The notes under the pieces are model-generated. The model ran no database searches and had not been told where the DNA came from. It was given only the letters and a program-made list of their open reading frames with translations. Below are positions 58,778 through 64,000 of a stretch of DNA of 64,000 bases, piece after piece (within the stretch, counting starts at the first letter, position 1; each line of letters begins with the position of its first letter). The stretch lies in contig NZ_JAIRAU010000036.1 in assembly GCF_020073745.1 (NCBI RefSeq), forward strand, positions 62,001 through 126,000, in the 5' to 3' direction. Source of the stretch: Nannocystis pusilla (lineage in GTDB: Bacteria > Myxococcota_A > Polyangia > Nannocystales > Nannocystaceae). The translations under genes were made by a program, and so were the position numbers.

Positions 58778-59098
58778 TCAGTCGGTCTCGTGGTCGCGGA
58801 GGCGGTAGCGGATCCGCCGCAGGCGGATCACCACGATCACGGCGGCGAACAGCAGGTACGGGCGGCTGGTGACGATCTCGAGGAATATCTCGCCGGGGGC
58901 GATCGGGCGGCCGGTCTCGCGGCGCCAGACTACGTCGGCGACGAACGCGAGCCCGGCGGCCGTGCCGAGGATGACCAGCATGCGCGTCAGCTCGAGCACC
59001 GTGTAGACGGCCTTCCCGATCTTGGCGGCGTAGTTGTACGTCGGCGTGTCGATCATCCGCCGCAGCGATTGCATGCCGCGGGACAGCATGCCGGTCAT
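58778..59098 (-). CDS. Small membrane protein with two transmembrane segments
   Basis: 106 residues from ATG 59098 (start uncertain; GTG 59116 possible). Two hydrophobic segments (about 34-52, LELTRMLVILGTAAGLAFVADVVW, and about 73-90, SRPYLLFAAVIVVIRL) frame a short loop, with basic residues at the ends giving an N-in, C-in topology. No family recognised. The upstream antisense region carries the SDR remnant. Confidence 0.55.
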   Translation of the reverse strand: MTGMLSRGMQSLRRMIDTPTYNYAAKIGKAVYTVLELTRMLVILGTAAGLAFVADVVWRRETGRPIAPGEIFLEIVTSRPYLLFAAVIVVIRLRRIRYRLRDHETD

Positions 59099-59139
59099 GC
59101 CGCGGAAGGCCCGCACCTCGGCGCCGGTGATCAGCCCCC

Positions 59140-59283
59140 TGTCGAGCCGCAGGCGGTCGCCATGACCCCCTCGGCCGCCTCGGCCTCCCGGCCGACATCG
59201 CCGACCTGATCGCCTTCCTGGCGAGCCCGGACGCGCGCTGGCTGACCGGCCAGAACATCCGCGCGACCGGCGGACTGGCCTGA
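59140..59283 (+). pseudogene. C-terminal remnant of a short-chain dehydrogenase/reductase
   Basis: From 59161 the frame reads PLGRLGLPADIADLIAFLAS, then PDARWLTGQNIRATGGLA and a stop at 59283. This is the standard SDR C-terminus (P-x-DIA-x-x-V-x-FLAS ... TGQ-x-x-x-x-GG). Just upstream the matching piece (EPQAVAMT) is in another frame, so a single-base change has broken it, and no Rossmann domain precedes it. Confidence 0.7.
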
Positions 59284-59372
59284 GGGCCGGCTCCCCGGGA
59301 CCGCAACCCGGGGAGCCCGTCCGTCGGGTCCAGCGAATCGGCGATCCAGCCGCTCGCGCGCGTTTCACCCGA

Positions 59373-60458
59373 TCACTGCGGCAGGAAGCACGCGATCGAC
59401 GTGTCGATGCGGAAGTTGCTGCCCGTGCCGCAGCGTTCGGCGTGGAACACGTCGAGGCTGTAGATATTGCCCGCCGTGAGGCCGAGGGTGTCGAGCATGA
59501 TCGAGCCGATGACCGGCTCGTGGAGCCCGCCGAGGTCCATCGCCAGCTTCTTGTCGACGAACACCCACACGTCGTCGTCGCCGGAGAAGCTGAACACCTG
59601 ACCGGGCTCGTAGAGGAACATCGTGTGGATCTCGGTCGTGAATTCGCCGTTGCGGTCGCCGTACGTCTGGCCGAGCCAGTTCGGATCGACGTTGTTGCCG
59701 AAGCCCTGGTCGGTGAGCGGATAGAACGAGGAGCTGCTGTAGCTCCAGATGTTCGGCATGATCTCGGTCAGGCTCAGCACGCCCGGGATCTCCATGTTGA
59801 CGTCCGGCACCGTGTTGTACCATTCGTGGAAGGACGCCTCCGAGGTGATCTGCGGCGTCGTGCCGAACCAGTTGGGCGGCGGTGCCGGCGGGTTCGGATT
59901 GTAGACCGGCTTGTCGTCGGGCCCGAGCGTGTCCATCACCAGCCCCGGGCGCGCCCCGACGCCGTTCATGTGGCAGCCGAAGTCGACGTGGAGCGGCTTG
60001 TGGTCGCGGTACGTGACCGTGAGGTCGCTGCACTCCTGCATCATCCCGCCGGTCGTGGTGGTCGTCTCGTCGGTCGTGCTCGTCGTATCGCCGGTCGTGG
60101 TCGTCGTATCGCCGGTCGCGTCGGTCGTCTCCCCGGTCGCGTCGGTCGTCTCCGAGACGGCCCCGTCGGTCGTGCCCGTCGTGTCTCCCGACGTCGTCGT
60201 CGTGTCCGGGGTCGTCGTCCCGGTCGAGCCGTCCGAGGTCGTCGGCGTCGAGTCGCTGCCGCTCTCCGTCCCTGCGTCCGAGTCCGAACCGGCGCTCGCC
60301 GTCGTCGTCGCCGTCATGTCGGTGCCGCCGCCCGACCCGTTCGTGGTGCTCGCATCCGCGTCGGTGCCGCTCGCCGTCGTCACACCGCTGTCGCCACAGG
60401 CCGTCGACATCATCACGCTCAGCGCCGCAGCGCATCGATAGAACCGAATGGTTGTCAT
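59373..60458 (-). CDS. Fibro-slime domain lipoprotein
   Basis: 361 residues, ATG 60458. Lipobox ALSVMMSTAC, then a Thr/Ser/Asp/Gly linker of about 130 residues with TTGDTT-type repeats. The C-terminal domain (about 160-361) shows the fibro-slime/PA14-like signature: FHEWYNTVPDVNMEIPGVL, FSFSGDDDVWVFVDKKLAMDLGGLHEP, LTAGNIYSLDVFHAERCGTGSNFRI. This domain type is common on myxobacterial and Dictyostelium surfaces and is probably carbohydrate-binding. Secreted to the cell surface by the lipoprotein pathway. Confidence 0.9.
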   Translation of the reverse strand: MTTIRFYRCAAALSVMMSTACGDSGVTTASGTDADASTTNGSGGGTDMTATTTASAGSDSDAGTESGSDSTPTTSDGSTGTTTPDTTTTSGDTTGTTDGAVSETTDATGETTDATGDTTTTTGDTTSTTDETTTTTGGMMQECSDLTVTYRDHKPLHVDFGCHMNGVGARPGLVMDTLGPDDKPVYNPNPPAPPPNWFGTTPQITSEASFHEWYNTVPDVNMEIPGVLSLTEIMPNIWSYSSSSFYPLTDQGFGNNVDPNWLGQTYGDRNGEFTTEIHTMFLYEPGQVFSFSGDDDVWVFVDKKLAMDLGGLHEPVIGSIMLDTLGLTAGNIYSLDVFHAERCGTGSNFRIDTSIACFLPQ

Positions 60459-61217
60459 CCCGCGAGCGTATGCGGGGCGATACGCGCCTGCAAACCAGCG
60501 TCCACCACCTGAGCGACGCGGGCACAGCTCACGCACGACGCCGCGGTCCATCAGGGGAACGCTCAGCGGCCGGCGCGAGCCAGGAGATCCCTCGATCAGG
60601 CCGATGCACGCCCGCAGGCCGCCGAGGGGCACGTCTCGTGGCCGTGGCAGCGCCGCGACGAATGTGCTCCGACATCGGCGCGCCCCTCGCGGCCCTGCCC
60701 ACATTCAACGTCACACTATTGAACGCTTTTCAGTCCGGTCGGTGACGAAACACAACAGTGAAGTTTTCTTGAACATCCGGTGACGAGCCGATGATGGGTG
60801 GTCTCACACGGCCTCTCACCCGCGCTGCAGCCAACGGCGCCGGGCCCCGCGTCGGCCCAATGCTTTGACTTGCAGCGAATTTACCCGACGGCCGGCCGCC
60901 AGCGCCCCCTGCGCGCCACTTGCACGAGGGGCGAGAAACCTGCTGGCCCCGCTGCAGCCACCGCATGCCCGCCGCGAGTCGTCGCTCGCCGCTCGGTGCA
61001 CCTCGTGTCGTCGTGGCGCGCCGCCGGGTGTACCATACACGCAGCTCTACCCGGCGCGGCCGCGACGGTGAAATAGTGATCGGAGCGCGCTGACCCCTTT
61101 CCCGTCGCGGCGGTCCGGGCGGCGAATCGGCGCACCTCCATTGTCAACAGTTCGACAATCCATGCACGCTGCGCCCGGCTCCCGTGCATGTGATTCGACC
61201 GCGACTCGCTCGCCGCT
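60459..61217. other. Long non-coding stretch
   Basis: 759 bp without a supportable gene on either strand; frames that span it have no ribosome-binding site or recognisable domain. There is a slightly AT-richer patch near 60710-60790 (GAAACACAACAGTGAAG, TTTTCTTG), perhaps a promoter for the fibro-slime gene or a small RNA. Nothing else is visible. Confidence 0.5.
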
Positions 61218-61862
61218 TCACGAGGTCAGCGCCCGGCCCGGGGCCCGCAGCTGCGACGCGCGTCGAGCCGCCTCGGGGCAGCGGGCATGATCGGCCGCCG
61301 CGATCGCCCGGACCTCGGCGAGCCAGCGCTCTTGCTGCGCCGCGGTGCGGGTGCGCGTCTCGTAGAGCGCCGACAGCTTGACCGGCGCGAGCCCGACGAA
61401 GCGCAGCGTGCCGTTGACGAACGCGCCGTGGATCGCGCGGTAGTGCCACAGGGAGTACCACCACGACGGGCTGTCCATGGTCGTCAGCACCCGTGAGGAG
61501 CGGCCGGCGAGCAGGCCCTTCGGGAGCGCCTTGCCGGCCTCGTAGGCGAAGGCCCAGCCCGGGACGAACAGCCGGTCGACGATCGCCCGCACCACCGCCG
61601 GCGGCGACACCCAGTAGGTCGGGAACACCCACACGAGGTGGTCGGCCGCCTCGATCCGGGCGCGCAGATCGACGAGGTCGGGCTCGAGCGCCTGCTCGCC
61701 GCGGTGGCCGTGACGCAGCACCGGGTCGAACCGCAGCTCGCTCAGGGTGACGAGCTCCGCCTCGCCCCCGGCGCCGCGGAAGCCCGCCTGGTAGCTGGCG
61801 GCGATACTTCGATTAAAACTCGCCGGGTCGGCGTGCCCGAGCAGGATCAATGCTCTCTTCAT
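61218..61862 (-). CDS. NAD(P)H-dependent flavodoxin-like oxidoreductase (quinone reductase type)
   Basis: 214 residues from ATG 61862 with GGAGG two bases upstream. ALILLGHADPASFNRSIAASY is the FMN-phosphate loop typical of NQO1/MdaB-type proteins; the WVFPTYWVSPPAVVRAIVDRLF strand-loop-helix is the second FMN site, and SPSWWYSLWHYRAI lies at the dimer interface. These enzymes reduce quinones or nitro compounds by two electrons. Divergently transcribed from a LysR gene 58 bp away, the usual sign that LysR controls it. Confidence 0.88.
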   Translation of the reverse strand: MKRALILLGHADPASFNRSIAASYQAGFRGAGGEAELVTLSELRFDPVLRHGHRGEQALEPDLVDLRARIEAADHLVWVFPTYWVSPPAVVRAIVDRLFVPGWAFAYEAGKALPKGLLAGRSSRVLTTMDSPSWWYSLWHYRAIHGAFVNGTLRFVGLAPVKLSALYETRTRTAAQQERWLAEVRAIAAADHARCPEAARRASQLRAPGRALTS

Positions 61863-61920
61863 GGCCTCCAGACTGCGGCGGTCGGCGCCGGGATACCATG
61901 CGTGAAGGCCCATATGTGCT
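61863..61920. promoter_or_regulatory. Divergent LysR/oxidoreductase promoter with inverted repeats
   Basis: 58 bp between divergent starts. It contains CATATG (palindrome, about 61911-61916), ATGCA and ATGCAT elements, and outer arms CCATGC (about 61897) and GCATGG (about 61930), as expected for a LysR binding region with a T-N11-A core. The exact core cannot be assigned. Confidence 0.45.
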
Positions 61921-62841
61921 ATGCAAGGATGCATGGCTCGAACCGTCGCGCCGACCTCGGCGCTCCTCGAAGACTGGGACGCCGTGCGCTACTTCCTCGC
62001 CGTCGCGCGCGAGGGCTCGTTCTCGCGGGCGGCCCGGGCCCTGGCGACCGACCAGTCGACCGTGAGCCGCCGCGTGGCGGCGCTCGAGGAGGCGCTGGGG
62101 CGCAAGCTGTTCGAACGCGGGCCGCGGGCGGTCGTCCAGAGCACCTTCGGCGCCCAGCTGGTCGAGCAGGCGCTCGAGGTCGAGCGGGCCATGCTGGCGC
62201 TGCAAGACCGCGCCCAGGCGTGCGAGGGGCGGGTGAGCGGGCGGGTCCGCGTGGCGCTGACCGAGGGGCTGGCGCAGCACGTGGTCGCGCCGCGCGTGCT
62301 GCCGGCGCTGCTCGAGCGCCACCCCGAGCTGGCGATCGAGCTGCTCACCAGCGACGCCGCGGTCGACCTCGCGCGCCACGAGGCCGACATCGCGCTCCGC
62401 TTCTTCCGCACGCCGCGCGGCGAGTTGGTCGGCCAGCGGGTGGCGCGGATCGAGCGGGTGCTGCTGGTCTCACGGGCGGCGAAGCGGCGGCTCCGCGGGG
62501 TGGCGGCGCGGGACCTGCCGTGGGTCACCTACGTGCACCCGAGCTTCGTCGCGCCCGAGCGCGCCTGGCTCGACACGATCGAGGCGCCCCGCGCGATCCT
62601 CGAGTGCACCAGCGTCGAGACCCAGCTCGCCCTCGTGCGCGCGGGCCTCGGCGTCGCCGTCGCGCCGCGGAACTTCGTCGAGGTGATGCCCGAGCTGTGC
62701 GTGTTCGACGAGGTCGAACTTCCGCCGCTCCCGCCGCTCGAGGTCTACGTCGTCACCCGCGCGGCGATCCGCCGCGTCCCTCGCGTCGCGGCGGTCTACG
62801 AGGCGCTCGTCGCCGGGCTGCGCGCGCTCGAGGAGCGTTAG
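61921..62841 (+). CDS. LysR-family transcriptional regulator
   Basis: 306 residues from ATG 61921 (ATG 61933 possible). N-terminal winged helix-turn-helix, about 18-80: DWDAVRYFLAVAREGSFSRA, ARALATDQSTVSRRVAALEE, LGRKLFERGPR. A linker helix is followed by an effector-binding domain (about 95-300; VRVALTEGLAQHVVAPRVLP, LVRAGLGVAVAPRNFV). The ligand is unknown. Divergent position relative to the flavodoxin-like oxidoreductase suggests it controls that gene and itself. Confidence 0.92.
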   Translation: MQGCMARTVAPTSALLEDWDAVRYFLAVAREGSFSRAARALATDQSTVSRRVAALEEALGRKLFERGPRAVVQSTFGAQLVEQALEVERAMLALQDRAQACEGRVSGRVRVALTEGLAQHVVAPRVLPALLERHPELAIELLTSDAAVDLARHEADIALRFFRTPRGELVGQRVARIERVLLVSRAAKRRLRGVAARDLPWVTYVHPSFVAPERAWLDTIEAPRAILECTSVETQLALVRAGLGVAVAPRNFVEVMPELCVFDEVELPPLPPLEVYVVTRAAIRRVPRVAAVYEALVAGLRALEER

Positions 62842-62979
62842 CTCGCGGACCGCCCCGCGCAGCGACGATCGTCGCGGTCGTTGCGATCCTCAGCGGCCAT
62901 CGGCGCTCCCGGATAGCTCACCCCGTGGACTCGATTCGGCCTCGTCGCCGCCGGCCCGAGCCGTGGCAAGGTCGCGGGC

Positions 62980-63879
62980 GTGCGCTCGCAGATCGTCACG
63001 CTCATGGCGCCCGAGGATGAAGCCGCCTTCCTGAGCTTCGTGTTCGAGCGACCGACCGTCTCGCTGATCACCGACGTGAGGAGCCCGACCCCCGAGATCC
63101 ACCACACGCGCGACGTCCGGGGGATCGAGAGCCTGCATTGCATGCTGTGGGACGCGGCCATTCTCCCGCGACCGCAGGTCGAGCACGTCCCATCCTGCGA
63201 CGACTACTACCTGCGCTCGGACGAGTCGCTCATCCAGTTCCTGCGTTCGCCGGGCAAAGACACCTCGATCGGGGTGGGGCGTATCGCGCTCGCCACCGGC
63301 TGGAAAGGAGCGCCGGCGACGAACCCGAACACCGCGCGCGCGATGACCACGTGGTTCAACGCGCTCGGCCGCTGGATCAAGGCGAACTTCGCCAATTCCT
63401 TCGTGTACGCGTCGGACTTCAAGCCCGAGGTCGGGAGCCGGGAGCGGACGGTCTGGGCGGGCCCCCGCGCCGTCGAACTGTCGTTGCAGGGCTGGAGACT
63501 CAAGCACGACGGGCCCCCCGAGTACTCTCTGCGCTACTTCGATCCGTCGGAAGAGGCCGACGTGCTGGCGCGCTACCGGGCGCCGAGGACGCTCATCGTC
63601 GTCGGGCGCGTCGTCGACGTCGGCGAGGTCGTGTCGGAGACGCTGCAGCAGCAGGTCTTTCGCGTCGCGGCGGCGCAGGACGCTCCCTTCGCCGATTTCG
63701 CGGGCCCCTTCTCGTGCACGAGGCCGGCGCCGAAGGTCGGCGACGAGGTGGCCTGCGTGTTCAACGAGAACATCCTCGGGAGACACCCCGAGCCCTGGGA
63801 GCCGCGCGAGATCAAGAAGCTGACGCCCGCCAACCGCGACCGCGTCCTCGAAGGCCTCAGAAGAGCCTGGCGCGTGTGA
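62980..63879 (+). CDS. Unrecognised 299-residue cytoplasmic protein
   Basis: GTG 62980. No signal peptide or membrane segment. Mixed alpha/beta sequence with FLSFVFERPTVSLITDV at the N-terminus, MLWDAAILPRPQVEHVPSCD, ESLIQFLRSPGKDTSIGVGRIAL, a Trp-rich middle (MTTWFNALGRWIKANFANSF) and DFKPEVGSRERTVWAGPRAV. Resembles phage- or toxin-associated unknowns only in size and composition. Stands alone; the last 121 bp of the window hold nothing I recognise. Confidence 0.7.
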   Translation: MRSQIVTLMAPEDEAAFLSFVFERPTVSLITDVRSPTPEIHHTRDVRGIESLHCMLWDAAILPRPQVEHVPSCDDYYLRSDESLIQFLRSPGKDTSIGVGRIALATGWKGAPATNPNTARAMTTWFNALGRWIKANFANSFVYASDFKPEVGSRERTVWAGPRAVELSLQGWRLKHDGPPEYSLRYFDPSEEADVLARYRAPRTLIVVGRVVDVGEVVSETLQQQVFRVAAAQDAPFADFAGPFSCTRPAPKVGDEVACVFNENILGRHPEPWEPREIKKLTPANRDRVLEGLRRAWRV

Positions 63880-64000
63880 CATCCGGTCTCACGCGCGACG
63901 GGTATGGTGAATCGGCCGCGTCTCACCATTGCGCGGCGATCCATGCGGTCGATCTCGTCGCATGATGTGCTCGGATTGCCGCCACGGCGTTTCGCCCGTC

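Overview
The window is very GC-rich (clearly above 70% by eye) and reads as a myxobacterium, most likely Nannocystaceae (Polyangia). The pointers are Ser/Thr kinases with C-terminal TPR regions sitting beside sigma factors, many lipoproteins with Thr/Ser/Asp-rich linkers behind the lipobox, an eight-fold myxobacterial Cys repeat (C-G-N-G ... C-D-D-G-N), a fibro-slime domain protein, and GTG/TTG starts with overlapping genes. The assignment is an inference; there is no rRNA or tRNA in the window to confirm it.

Region 1 (1-7.2 kb): the tail of a receiver-domain protein, a soluble hybrid histidine kinase, an ECF-type sigma factor followed by a TPR Ser/Thr kinase (minus strand), a DUF6010-like membrane protein and a membrane-anchored ankyrin protein. 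Region 2 (7.2-27.3 kb): a type VI secretion (T6SS) locus in two blocks. Block A is tssE-tssF-tssG-tagH(FHA)-lipoprotein. Block B is FHA/CpaF-like protein-tssJ-tssK-tssL-tssM-tssC-tssA. Between them lie a decayed lipoprotein gene and a divergent lipoprotein gene. No tssB, hcp, clpV, vgrG or PAAR gene is present, so the apparatus must be completed from elsewhere. Region 3 (27.7-31.8 kb): a second TPR Ser/Thr kinase followed by a sigma factor paralogous to the one at 4.8-5.4 kb, so the T6SS locus lies between two sigma/kinase pairs.

Region 4 (32-47.7 kb): a small Cys-rich secreted protein, a third Ser/Thr kinase with a minisatellite-encoded Ala/Pro domain and a TonB-like C-terminus, and a run of surface lipoproteins (VWA-like, beta-propeller, Cys-repeat/propeller). 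These are followed by small charged proteins, a hemerythrin/thioredoxin-reductase-like pair and an aldose epimerase. Region 5 (47.9-55 kb): a lipoprotein, a pair of overlapping ferritin-like genes behind a palindrome-rich promoter, and a 1,492-residue topoisomerase III-RecQ fusion. Region 6 (55-64 kb): sparsely coding, with two long non-coding stretches, a lower-GC small secreted gene that looks acquired, a frameshifted SDR remnant, a fibro-slime lipoprotein, a divergent LysR/quinone-reductase-like pair and one unrecognised gene.

The most unusual signal is not a gene. About 30 copies of a short stem-loop motif (14-mer T-G ... C-A, canonical form TGTCCGAAGAGACA, with co-varying arms) are scattered from 1.7 to 38.3 kb, with two more at 55.1 kb. 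In intergenic regions it can form tandem arrays with an exact 14-bp period and often sits between convergent genes. Inside genes it lies on the sense strand, is marked by clusters of rare codons, and in 15 of the 18 coding copies I found it keeps the same codon phase. I do not know what it is.
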